Assembly: GCA_964499865.1 (NCBI GenBank)
Contig: CAZCPY010000111.1
Coordinates: 1 to 10,196 of the forward strand
Source of the DNA: JANOGU01 sp964499865
Lineage (GTDB): Bacteria; Pseudomonadota; Alphaproteobacteria; Rhodobacterales; Rhodobacteraceae
Length of the DNA: 10,196 nt
Direction: 5' to 3'
Below are positions 1-6,111 of the stretch, one piece after another. How positions within the stretch are numbered: position 1 is the stretch's first letter; each line of letters opens with the position of its first letter. The notes beneath the pieces were generated by a model that saw nothing but the letters and a program-made list of their open reading frames with translations, searched no databases and was not told the origin of the DNA. The translations under genes were made by a program, and so were the position numbers.

Positions 1-40
1 TTTCCCGCGAGGCGATGCCGGCCGGCGGACGCCTGAGGCG

Positions 41-628
41 TCAGGGGGCAAGCGGCCGCGGCCGCAGCGCCAGCCCCGCCGCCGCGCCCACCGCCAGCCC
101 CGCGGCATCCAGCGCCACCGCCTGCCCACCCGCCAGCGCATGGCCCGCGATCCCCGCCAGCACGGCCAGGCCCATGGCGCCCGCCGCCTCGCGCTCGCCC
201 CGCCGCAGGGCCCAGACGAAGGCAGCGGCGCAGAGGCCGTACACCGCGCCCGAGGCGCCGCCGAAGGGCCCGGGCGCGACCCAGGTCGCGGCCAGCGGTG
301 CAAGCGCCCAGGCCAGCAGCAGGGCAAGGAACATCCGGCCCGCCCCGGCCAGCCGCACCCCGGCCCCCGATCCCGCCAGGCACAGCGCGCTGGTCACCGC
401 CAGCGCGCCCGCATTGGCCTGCACGAGGCCATAGCTCGCGAACATCCCCGCCCGCTGGCCAGGGTAAAGCCATGACCCGCGCCACAGCACCTCGGGCTGG
501 AAGCGCAGCAGGGCTTCCGCGAGGAAGGCCGCGCGCCGCGTCTCGACGCTGTCGGCCTTGAGCGCGGCAAGGACGGCGTAGACCCCGACCAGCAGGGCCA
601 CGACCAGCAGCCCGGGAATGTACCGCAT
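41..628 (-). CDS. rhomboid-fold integral membrane protein, possibly catalytically inactive
   Basis: This 195-residue protein is hydrophobic throughout and should cross the inner membrane about six times. Residues 123-131 read GGASGAVYG, the GxSG serine motif of rhomboid intramembrane proteases, with Ser126 as the would-be nucleophile. The final helix (about 170-188) has the rhomboid AHxxGxxxG spacing (VALDAAGLAVGAAAGL), but Asp174 stands where the catalytic His is expected. In the second-helix region (about 62-84) the His and Asn that normally form the oxyanion pocket are also not evident. I infer a rhomboid-family fold that may bind membrane proteins without cleaving them. A different catalytic arrangement is possible, and His163 lies nearby. 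The ATG at 626-628 is preceded on its own strand by a purine-rich AGGGGGG about 8-14 bases upstream. The gene is divergent from mipZ across 66 bp. Rhomboid fold is moderately sure; activity is uncertain. Confidence 0.68.
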   Translation of the reverse strand: MRYIPGLLVVALLVGVYAVLAALKADSVETRRAAFLAEALLRFQPEVLWRGSWLYPGQRAGMFASYGLVQANAGALAVTSALCLAGSGAGVRLAGAGRMFLALLLAWALAPLAATWVAPGPFGGASGAVYGLCAAAFVWALRRGEREAAGAMGLAVLAGIAGHALAGGQAVALDAAGLAVGAAAGLALRPRPLAP

Positions 629-694
629 CGCCTTGCCCCCCTAGGAACCGCGCCCGCCTTCCCGTAATCAGTCCGGGCGGGAAACGGGGTCCTC

Positions 695-1495
695 ATGGCG
701 CATATCATCGTCGTCGGCAACGAGAAGGGCGGCTCGGGCAAGTCCACCACCTGCATGCATGTGGCGACCGCGCTGGCGCGCCTGGGCAAGCGGGTCGGGG
801 CGCTGGACCTGGACCTGCGGCAGAAGACCTTCGGCCGCTATGTCGAGAACCGGCGCGCCCAGGCCGCCCGCAGCGGGCTGGCCCTGCCGACGCCCGACTA
901 TCGCGACCTGCCCGAGGCATCGGCCGCGCCGGGCGAGAACACCTACGACGCGCGCCTGGCCGCGGCGATCACGGCGCTGGAGCCCGGATCGGACTTCATC
1001 GTGATCGACTGCCCGGGGTCGCATACGCGGCTGAGCCAGGTGGCGCATTCGCTGGCCGACACGCTGGTGTCGCCGCTGAACGACAGTTTCGTCGACTTCG
1101 ACCTCTTGGCGCGGATCGACCCGGAAAGCGGCAAGGTGCTGGGGCCGTCGATCTATGCCGAGATGGTCTGGCAGGCGCGCCAGATCCGGGCGCAGGCGGG
1201 GCTTAAGCCGATCGACTGGGTGGTGATCCGCAACCGCCTGCCGGTCCTGCAGATGCACAACAAGCGCAAGGTGGGCGAGGCGCTGGCCGACCTGTCGCGC
1301 CGCATCGGCTTCCGCGTCGCGCCGGGCTTTGCCGAGCGGGTGATCTACCGCGAGCTGTTCCCGCGCGGGCTGACGCTTCTGGACCTCAAGGAGACCGGGG
1401 TGGAGGCGCTGACCCTGTCCAACATCGCCGCCCGGCAGGAGCTGCGCGACCTGATCGCGTCGCTGAACCTGCCGGGGGTGCGCCCGGATTTCTGA
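695..1495 (+). CDS. mipZ: MipZ, ParA-family ATPase for division-site placement
   Basis: This 266-residue P-loop ATPase belongs to the ParA/MinD superfamily. The deviant Walker A motif is KGGSGKST (residues 11-18), the switch I region is DLDLRQ (38-43), and Walker B is FIVIDCPG (101-108). The opening GNEKGGSGKS and the NDSFVDFDLL stretch (129-138) are characteristic of alphaproteobacterial MipZ and not of the chromosome-partitioning ParA. In Caulobacter, MipZ binds ParB at the origin, forms a gradient from the poles, and blocks FtsZ polymerisation away from midcell. The protein is cytoplasmic and nucleoid-associated. Length matches the family. The ATG at 695 puts the P-loop in its usual N-terminal place; the upstream GGGG is a weak ribosome-binding site. 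No parAB genes adjoin it, and the following hairpin repeat may end the transcript. Identification is confident. Confidence 0.93.
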   Translation: MAHIIVVGNEKGGSGKSTTCMHVATALARLGKRVGALDLDLRQKTFGRYVENRRAQAARSGLALPTPDYRDLPEASAAPGENTYDARLAAAITALEPGSDFIVIDCPGSHTRLSQVAHSLADTLVSPLNDSFVDFDLLARIDPESGKVLGPSIYAEMVWQARQIRAQAGLKPIDWVVIRNRLPVLQMHNKRKVGEALADLSRRIGFRVAPGFAERVIYRELFPRGLTLLDLKETGVEALTLSNIAARQELRDLIASLNLPGVRPDF

Positions 1496-1501
1496 GCGGT
1501 T

Positions 1502-1560
1502 CGGGGGGGGAGAGCCCCGGGGCGCTGCCCCGGACCCCGGGATATTTGGGAAGAGATGAA
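1502..1560. repeat. GC-rich hairpin repeat between mipZ and matB
   Basis: Immediately after the mipZ stop lies a run of G, then a perfect 7-bp stem (CCGGGGC at 1517-1523, GCCCCGG at 1527-1533, loop GCT), then ACCCCGGGATATTTGGG and a purine tail. From memory, GC-rich hairpins ending in a CCCCGGGATATTT-like tail are scattered between genes of many Rhodobacteraceae. This copy looks like a member of that family, but only one copy is visible here. With no T-run after the stem it is not a classical terminator, although it could still slow polymerase or protect the mipZ mRNA 3' end. The ATG at 1556 lies in its tail. Confidence 0.5.
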
Positions 1561-1565
1561 GGAGG
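1559..1565 (+). promoter_or_regulatory. Shine-Dalgarno site favouring the GTG start of matB
   Basis: AAGGAGG is a near-perfect anti-16S sequence placed five bases before GTG 1571. It lies downstream of the in-frame ATG at 1556 and therefore cannot serve that codon. The better-supported translation start of matB is thus GTG 1571. Confidence 0.7.
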
Positions 1566-1570
1566 CTCGG

Positions 1571-3028
1571 GTGAATCCGCTCTGGGATGCGGTCTTTGCG
1601 CCCCTGGCGGCGCGGGAGGCGCCGGTGCTGATGCTGCCCGACGGCGGGGCGCTGTCGGGTGCGGCGTTCCATGCGCTCGCGCTGGGGCTGGCCGGGCGGC
1701 TGGTCGACGAGGGCGTGGGGGCCGGCGACCGGGTGGCGGCGCAGGTGGCGAAGTCGCCGGCCGCGCTGGCGCTCTATGCCGCCTGCGTGGCGGCGGGGGC
1801 GGTGTTCCTGCCGATGAACACCGCCTACACGCCGGCGGAGGTGGAGCATTTCCTGACCGACGCCGCGCCGCGGGTGCTGGTGCACGATCCGGCCGCAGGT
1901 CTGGGCGGGCTGGCCGCGCGGCATCGGGTGCGGGCGCTGACGCTGGATGCGGGTGGCCGGGGGACGCTGGCGCCAACTGCGCCCTTGGCGCCGGTGGCGC
2001 GGGGCGCGGGCGATCTGGCGGCGCTGCTCTACACCTCGGGCACCACGGGCAGGCCCAAGGGGGCGATGCTGACGCAAGGCAACCTGCTGTCGAATGCCGA
2101 GGCGCTGGCCGGGCTGTGGCGCTTCACCGGGCGCGACGTGCTGCTGCATGCCCTGCCGGTGTTCCACACGCACGGGCTGTTCGTGGCGGTCAACACGGTG
2201 CTGCTGGCGGGCGGGTCGCTGCTGTGGCTGCCGGGGTTCGACGCGGGAGAGGTCCTGCGCCTGTTGCCGCGGGCGACGGCGATGATGGGGGTGCCGACGT
2301 TCTACACCCGCCTGCTGGACCATCCCGGACTGACGCGCGACGCGGTGGCGGGGGTGCGGCTGTTCGTGTCGGGGTCCGCGCCCCTGTTGCCAGAGTCGCA
2401 CCTCGCCTGGACCGCGCGCACCGGCCATGCCATCCTAGAACGCTACGGGATGACGGAAACGAACATGTCCGCATCCAACCCCTACGAGGGCGAGCGGCGC
2501 CCGGGGACCGTGGGGTTCCCGCTGCCGGGGGTGGAGGTGCGCCTGAACGGCGCCGACGAGATCGAAGTGCGGGGCCCGAATGTCTTCCGGGGCTACTGGA
2601 ACCTGCCCGACAGGACCGCGGCCGAGTTCACCGCCGACGGGTTCTTCCGCACCGGTGACATCGGGCGCTTCGATCCCGACGGATACCTGCGCATCGTCGG
2701 CCGGGCGAAGGATCTGGTCATCACGGGGGGCCTGAACGTCTATCCGGTGGAGGTGGAAGAGGCGCTGGACCGCGCAGCCGGCGTGCTGGAAAGCGCCGTC
2801 ATCGGCCTGCCGCATCCCGACTTCGGCGAGGGCGTCTTCGCCGTGCTGGTGGCGCGGCCCGGCGTGGCGCTGGACCCCGCCGCGGTTCTGGCCGAGGTCG
2901 CGCCGCGGCTGGCGCGGTTCAAGCAGCCGAAGGCGGCGGTGGTCGTGGCCGCCCTGCCGCGCAATGCCATGGGCAAGGTGCAGAAGGCCGACCTGCGCAA
3001 GGCCTATGCCGGATGGTTCGGCGCCTGA
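1571..3028 (+). CDS. matB: malonyl-CoA synthetase (MatB), acyl-CoA ligase family
   Basis: This is an ANL-superfamily acyl-CoA ligase that would turn malonate, ATP and CoA into malonyl-CoA, AMP and pyrophosphate in the cytoplasm. From the GTG start it has 485 residues. Motifs in order: P-loop TSGTTGRPKG (155-164), LPVFHTHGLF (195-204), YGMTETNMSASNPY (292-305), TGD (361-363), the hinge GRAKDLVITGGLNVYPVEVE (377-396), and the C-terminal catalytic lysine K469 in NAMGK. The FHTHGLF and TETN...SNPY segments match remembered MatB proteins better than generic fatty-acyl-CoA ligases. A loop before IEVRGPNVF appears about a dozen residues shorter than in Rhodopseudomonas MatB. An ATG at 1556 is in frame but lies in a repeat tail, whereas AAGGAGG precedes GTG 1571. 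No matA (decarboxylase) or matC (transporter) adjoins. The 3' end overlaps the convergent arsR-type gene by 25 bp. The ligase fold is certain; malonate specificity is likely. Confidence 0.88.
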   Translation: MNPLWDAVFAPLAAREAPVLMLPDGGALSGAAFHALALGLAGRLVDEGVGAGDRVAAQVAKSPAALALYAACVAAGAVFLPMNTAYTPAEVEHFLTDAAPRVLVHDPAAGLGGLAARHRVRALTLDAGGRGTLAPTAPLAPVARGAGDLAALLYTSGTTGRPKGAMLTQGNLLSNAEALAGLWRFTGRDVLLHALPVFHTHGLFVAVNTVLLAGGSLLWLPGFDAGEVLRLLPRATAMMGVPTFYTRLLDHPGLTRDAVAGVRLFVSGSAPLLPESHLAWTARTGHAILERYGMTETNMSASNPYEGERRPGTVGFPLPGVEVRLNGADEIEVRGPNVFRGYWNLPDRTAAEFTADGFFRTGDIGRFDPDGYLRIVGRAKDLVITGGLNVYPVEVEEALDRAAGVLESAVIGLPHPDFGEGVFAVLVARPGVALDPAAVLAEVAPRLARFKQPKAAVVVAALPRNAMGKVQKADLRKAYAGWFGA

Positions 3029-3351
3029 TCGTTTGACAGTTCGCGTTCCAGGAAGGCCTCGAAGGCGTCGAGGTCCACGGGGTCGAACTGGCCGAAGCCC
3101 TGCATCCAGACGGACGCGGCCTTCATCGCGTCGGGATCGAGCTTGCACCAGGTCACCCGGCCGCGGCGTTCCTGCGCGATCAGCCCGGCGTCGGCCAGCA
3201 CCTTGAGGTGCTTGGACACCGCCGCCAGCGACATGGCGAAGGGTGTGGCGACGTCGGTGACGGCCATGTCGTCCTCGAGCAGCATGGTCAGGATCGCCCG
3301 CCGCGTGGGGTCGGCGAGGGCGGCAAAGACGCGGTCAAGCGGATCGGTCAT
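3004..3351 (-). CDS. ArsR-family winged-helix transcriptional repressor
   Basis: This 115-residue protein opens with MTDPLDRVFAALADPTRRAI, the signature start of ArsR/SmtB-like regulators. The helix-turn-helix is at about 30-60, with recognition helix SLAAVSKHLKVLADAGLI (41-58) and a wing around 61-68. It lacks the ELCVCDL metal-binding motif of true ArsR, so it is probably not a classical metal sensor. It resembles the SdpR/YgaV-like members often found beside SRPBCC (AHSA1) proteins, but no such partner is visible here. The frame stays open upstream to 3501. I chose the ATG at 3349-3351 because family homology begins there. Its leader is pyrimidine-rich with no clear ribosome-binding site, so leaderless or weak initiation is possible. 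A perfect palindrome 31 bp upstream is the likely autoregulatory operator. The ligand is unknown. Confidence 0.88.
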   Translation of the reverse strand: MTDPLDRVFAALADPTRRAILTMLLEDDMAVTDVATPFAMSLAAVSKHLKVLADAGLIAQERRGRVTWCKLDPDAMKAASVWMQGFGQFDPVDLDAFEAFLERELSNDQAPNHPA

Positions 3352-3382
3352 GGGGTGAAGGGAAGGGCGACAGGGGCGGAAA

Positions 3383-3400
3383 GTCAACCGTGCGGTTGAC
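3383..3400. promoter_or_regulatory. perfect palindrome, probable ArsR-family operator
   Basis: GTCAACCGTGCGGTTGAC is an 18-bp interrupted palindrome with two perfect 8-bp arms around TG. Its CAACC-N4-GGTTG core is the kind of dyad ArsR-family dimers bind. It lies 31 bp upstream of the regulator's start codon in the divergent region shared with the F0 operon, so autoregulation is the simplest reading. Dyad symmetry is directly visible; binding is inferred. Confidence 0.68.
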
Positions 3401-3477
3401 AATGGGGGCCGGCCGCGCCACGGCCCGCTCAAGCGAAAACCCAAGCATGTCAGCGGCTTGAAGGCCGTCGTGCCGGG

Positions 3478-3506
3478 TTGACTCCGGCCCCCCGCGCGCA
3501 TAGACG
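3478..3506 (+). promoter_or_regulatory. candidate promoter of the atp F0 operon
   Basis: TTGACT (3478-3483) is a good -35 element. It is followed after 17 bp by TAGACG (3501-3506), a weak -10; ATAGAC shifted one base is an alternative. Transcription would begin near 3513, giving a leader of about 20 bases before atpI. GGTTGAC at 3476-3482 repeats one half of the upstream palindrome. Confidence 0.42.
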
Positions 3507-3532
3507 ACAGCGGTCAGTCAAGGCGCAGTCCG

Positions 3533-3853
3533 ATGTCCGACGAACCCGATCCCGAACGGCTGCGCGCGCTGGAGGCGCGGCTGTCGAAGGCGAAGGGGGC
3601 GCCGCCGCCGGAAAAGGGCCAGACGGGCAAGGCATTCTCGCAGGGCGAGGTGGCCTGGCGGATGGTGATCGAGCTGGTGTCGGGGATGCTCCTCGGTCTC
3701 GGCATCGGATACGGCCTGGACCGGTGGTTCGGCACGTTGCCCGTCTTCCTGATCATCTTTGCCCTGGCGGGGTTCGCGGCGGGCGTGCGCACCATGCTGG
3801 GCACCGCAAGACAGATGGCGCAGCCGGAAACGGCTGAAAGGACAAAGGGTTAG
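3533..3853 (+). CDS. atpI: ATP synthase accessory subunit I (AtpI)
   Basis: This 106-residue small membrane protein opens the F0 operon. A charged N-terminus (1-40) precedes two transmembrane helices at about 44-62 and 69-88. The first helix is glycine-rich and ends in the conserved LGLGIGYGLDRWFGT (55-69), typical of AtpI/AtpZ proteins. AtpI helps assemble the c-ring, and in some bacteria its group has been linked to magnesium or calcium transport. It is not a core enzyme subunit. AAGGCG about eight bases upstream is a modest ribosome-binding site for ATG 3533. The gene ends two bases before atpB, so the two are very likely co-transcribed and translationally coupled. Family assignment rests on the motif, the size and its place before atpB. 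Confidence 0.9.
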   Translation: MSDEPDPERLRALEARLSKAKGAPPPEKGQTGKAFSQGEVAWRMVIELVSGMLLGLGIGYGLDRWFGTLPVFLIIFALAGFAAGVRTMLGTARQMAQPETAERTKG

Positions 3854-3855
3854 TC

Positions 3856-4608
3856 ATGGCTGGCGATGTCGCGAAAAGTCAGTTCAAGATCGAGCCGATG
3901 GAGCAGTTCGTCATCGAGCCGCTGTTCGGCGAAGGGCCGGTGCAGTGGTACACGGTGACCAACCAGACCCTGTGGCTGGCGATCGGCGTGCTGTGCATCG
4001 TGGCGCTGTTCGTGTTCGGCACGCGCCGTCGGGCCATCGTGCCGTCGCGGTCGCAGTCGGTGGCGGAACTGATCTACGGCTTCATCCACAACATGGTGGA
4101 GGAGGTGACCGGCCACGACGGGGTGAAGTATTTCCCCTACGTCCTGACGCTGTTCCTGTTCATCCTCTTTGCCAACCTCGTCGGGCTGGTGCCGACCGGC
4201 TACACCGTGACGTCGCAGGTCGCGGTGACCGTGGTGCTGGCGCTGCTGGTGTTCTTCGGCGTGACCATCCTGGGCTTCGTCAGGCAGGGGCCGGGCTTCC
4301 TCAGGATGTTCTGGGTATCCTCGGCGCCGCTTCCGGTGCGGCCGATCCTGGCGCTGATCGAGGTCATCAGCTACTTCGTGCGCCCGGTCAGCCATTCCAT
4401 CCGTCTTGCCGGCAACATGATGGCGGGTCACGCGGTCATCAAGGTGATCGCGGGCTTTGCCTCGCTGGCCGTCGTCTCCCCCATCGTGATCGGCGGCGTG
4501 GTGGCGATCTACGCGCTGGAAGTTCTGGTGGCGGTCGTGCAGGCCTATGTCTTCACCATCCTGACCTGCGTGTACCTGCGCGACGCCGTTGGCGGCGCGC
4601 ATCACTAG
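3856..4608 (+). CDS. atpB: ATP synthase F0 subunit a
   Basis: This 250-residue polytopic protein forms the two proton half-channels beside the c-ring. Hydrophobic helices lie at about 37-55, 95-116, 120-142, 160-176, 192-212 and 214-238. The essential arginine is R183 in SHSIRLAGNMMAGH (179-192), equivalent to E. coli Arg210. The last helix carries the usual Glu and Gln (E222, Q229). The start reads MAGDVAKSQFKIEPMEQFVI, and IEPMEQFVI is typical of alphaproteobacterial subunit a. AAAGGG (3844-3849) sits six bases before ATG 3856. Length is normal and no key residue is missing. It works with c, b and b' in the cytoplasmic membrane (or intracytoplasmic membrane, if this species makes one). Confidence 0.97.
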   Translation: MAGDVAKSQFKIEPMEQFVIEPLFGEGPVQWYTVTNQTLWLAIGVLCIVALFVFGTRRRAIVPSRSQSVAELIYGFIHNMVEEVTGHDGVKYFPYVLTLFLFILFANLVGLVPTGYTVTSQVAVTVVLALLVFFGVTILGFVRQGPGFLRMFWVSSAPLPVRPILALIEVISYFVRPVSHSIRLAGNMMAGHAVIKVIAGFASLAVVSPIVIGGVVAIYALEVLVAVVQAYVFTILTCVYLRDAVGGAHH

Positions 4609-4652
4609 GGTTCTGAAACCTCAATCGAAATTCCCCTGAAGGAGAGACTGAC

Positions 4653-4889
4653 ATGGAAGGCGACATCGCACAAATGGGCAAGTTCATCGGCGCGGGCCTC
4701 GCGACGATGGGTCTGGGCGGCGCCGGCATCGGCGTGGGCCACATTGCCGGCAGCTTCCTGGCGGGCGCGCTGCGCAATCCCTCGGCGGCGCCGGGGCAGA
4801 TGGCCAACCTCTTTGTCGGCATCGCCTTTGCCGAAGCGCTCGGGATCTTCTCGTTCCTGATCGCGCTGCTGCTGATGTTCGCCGTCTGA
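4653..4889 (+). CDS. atpE: ATP synthase F0 subunit c
   Basis: This 78-residue proteolipid forms the rotating proton-carrying ring. It is a two-helix hairpin: helix 1 (about 9-40) has the glycine-rich packing motif GLGGAGIGVGH (20-30), the polar loop contacting F1 is RNPSAAPGQ (41-49), and helix 2 (51-77) holds the proton-binding carboxylate E61 in IAFAEALGIF. I see no extra Na+-liganding pattern such as the Q/ES set of sodium-type rings, so a proton-coupled ring is inferred. GAAGGAGAG about six bases before ATG 4653 is the strongest ribosome-binding site in this operon, as expected for the most abundant F0 subunit. A stable hairpin follows the stop codon. Confidence 0.97.
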   Translation: MEGDIAQMGKFIGAGLATMGLGGAGIGVGHIAGSFLAGALRNPSAAPGQMANLFVGIAFAEALGIFSFLIALLLMFAV

Positions 4890-4903
4890 TCCAGACCTCA
4901 CCG

Positions 4904-4925
4904 GGGGCCGGGACAGCCCGGCCCC
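4904..4925 (+). terminator. strong intercistronic hairpin after atpE (no T-run)
   Basis: GGGGCCGGG (4904-4912) and CCCGGCCCC (4917-4925) form a perfect 9-bp all-GC stem with loop ACAG, 14 bases after the atpE stop codon. There is no following U tract, so full intrinsic termination is unlikely. It fits an RNA 3'-end stabiliser or partial terminator that raises atpE mRNA over atpX-atpF. The hairpin is seen; the role is inferred. Confidence 0.6.
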
Positions 4926-4952
4926 GCTGACGAACGGAACAGGGGGGCCAGC

Positions 4953-5501
4953 ATGGCAGCCGACAAAGCCGCTGAGGTTGCTGCCGAGGGCGCCGCCAAG
5001 GGCGCCGAATCGGTCGGCATGCCGCAACTCGATTTCTCCACCTGGCCGAACCAGATCTTCTGGCTCGCGGTGGCGCTGGTGACGATCTACCTGATCCTCA
5101 CACGCATCGCCCTGCCGCGCATCGCGGCGGTGCTGGCGGAACGGTCGGGGACGATCCTGAACGACCTGACCGCGGCCGAAGAGCTCAAGGCCAGGGCGGT
5201 CGCGGCGGAAAAGGCCTACAACGACGCGCTGGCCACGGCGCGGACCGAGGCGGGCAAGATCGTCGCCAGGGCGCGGGCCGAAATCCAGGCCGACCTGGAC
5301 GCGGCCACCGCCAGGGCCGACGCGCAGATCGCCGAGCGCACCGCGGCGTCCGAGTCGCGGATCGCCGAGGTGCGGGCGGGGGCGATGGACAGCGTGGCCG
5401 AGGTGGCGCGCGACGTGGCGGCGGAACTGGTGTCGGTGCTGGGCGGCAAGGCCGCGGCCAAGGACGTCAGCGCAGCGGTTGCCGCGCGGATGAAGGGGTA
5501 G
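4953..5501 (+). CDS. atpX: ATP synthase F0 subunit b'
   Basis: This 182-residue protein has the b-type stalk layout: an Ala-rich soluble N-tail (1-30), one transmembrane helix at about 34-55 (QIFWLAVALVTIYLILTRIA) and a long Ala/Glu/Arg-rich amphipathic coiled coil (58-180). The LDFSTWPNQIFWL entry to the helix and the LPRIAAVLAERSGTI exit are typical of b' (also called atpG or AtpF2), which pairs with b to make a heterodimeric peripheral stalk. Separate b and b' genes occur in photosynthetic bacteria and alphaproteobacteria. GGGGGG lies about eight bases upstream of ATG 4953. It follows atpE by 63 bp, containing the hairpin, and precedes atpF by four bases. Confidence 0.93.
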   Translation: MAADKAAEVAAEGAAKGAESVGMPQLDFSTWPNQIFWLAVALVTIYLILTRIALPRIAAVLAERSGTILNDLTAAEELKARAVAAEKAYNDALATARTEAGKIVARARAEIQADLDAATARADAQIAERTAASESRIAEVRAGAMDSVAEVARDVAAELVSVLGGKAAAKDVSAAVAARMKG

Positions 5502-5505
5502 GGCG

Positions 5506-6060
5506 ATGATACGTCTGGCAATTCCCGCGGTTGTCCTGGCCTCGCCGGCATTCGCCGCGCCCGGGGCGTTCTTCTCGCTGGCGAACACGGAATTCATCGT
5601 GGTCGTGGCGTTCCTGATCTTTGTCGGCATCCTGATCTACGCCGGGGTCCCGGGAAGGCTGACCGGCCTGCTTGACGCCCGCGCCGCGCAGATCAGGGCC
5701 GACCTCGACGAGGCCCGCGCCCTGAAGGAAGAGGCGAAGTCGGTGCTGGCCTCCTACGAGCGCAAGAAGAAGGAGGTCGCCGAACAGGCCGACCGCATCG
5801 TCGCCAAGGCGCGGGACGAGGCGCTGGCCGCGGCGGCCGAGGCCAAGGAAGAGCTCAGGGACGCCATCGCCCGCCGCCTTGCCATCGCCGAGGAGCGGAT
5901 CGCCACGGCTGAGGCTTCGGCGGTGCGCGAGGTGCGCGAGAAGGCGGTTGCGGTCGCCGTGGCGGCCGCGGGCGACGTGCTGGCGCGGCAGATGACGGCG
6001 GATCGCGCGGCGGCCTCGATCGACGCGGCCATCACCGAAGTGGGCGCCAGGCTGCACTGA
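5506..6060 (+). CDS. atpF: ATP synthase F0 subunit b
   Basis: This 184-residue peripheral-stalk subunit has a transmembrane helix at about 29-48 (EFIVVVAFLIFVGILIYAGV) followed by LDARAAQIRADLDEA and a long charged coiled coil to residue 180, which reaches up to subunit delta on F1. The N-terminus MIRLAIPAVVLASPAFAAPG looks like a cleavable signal peptide, with AFA before a possible cut after residue 17. This would put the mature N-terminus in the periplasm, consistent with subunit b topology. AGGGCG lies directly before ATG 5506, and the gap to atpX is only four bases. It is the last gene of the F0 operon; no F1 gene follows. Confidence 0.95.
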   Translation: MIRLAIPAVVLASPAFAAPGAFFSLANTEFIVVVAFLIFVGILIYAGVPGRLTGLLDARAAQIRADLDEARALKEEAKSVLASYERKKKEVAEQADRIVAKARDEALAAAAEAKEELRDAIARRLAIAEERIATAEASAVREVREKAVAVAVAAAGDVLARQMTADRAAASIDAAITEVGARLH

Positions 6061-6080
6061 GCCCGGTGCGCCTGAAGGGC

Positions 6081-6102
6081 GGCCCCGGCACGCGCCGCGG
6101 CC
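6081..6102. terminator. GC-rich hairpin between atpF and gntR-type gene
   Basis: GGCCCCGGC (6081-6089) pairs with GCCGCGGCC (6094-6102) over nine positions with one C-C mismatch and an ACGC loop. It sits in the 51-bp gap between two convergent genes and could bound both transcripts. A C-rich stretch and no T-run follow on the plus strand, so intrinsic termination is only tentative. Confidence 0.38.
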
Positions 6103-6111
6103 CCCCCCTCC

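Noticed and set aside
1..40. Possible end of a gene entering from the left edge, and a 6-bp dyad (GACGCC TGA GGCGTC, 28-42) spanning the rhomboid stop
   Set aside because: One plus-strand frame stops at 34-36, but 11 codons without motifs cannot identify a gene. The short dyad has no T-run and is too small to call a terminator.
668..2428. A 586-codon open frame on the minus strand across mipZ and matB
   Set aside because: The translation is Arg/Gln/His/Pro-rich with no recognisable motif, and it lies antisense to two confidently identified genes. Long antisense frames are expected in DNA this GC-rich.
3352..3501. N-terminal extension of the ArsR-type protein up to 3501
   Set aside because: The added 50 residues have no family similarity, and the extension would run through the palindromic operator. 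Family homology starts at MTDPLDRVF.
4605..5630. A 341-codon minus-strand frame across atpE, atpX and the start of atpF
   Set aside because: It is antisense to the F0 operon and has no recognisable domain; shadow of GC-rich codon use.
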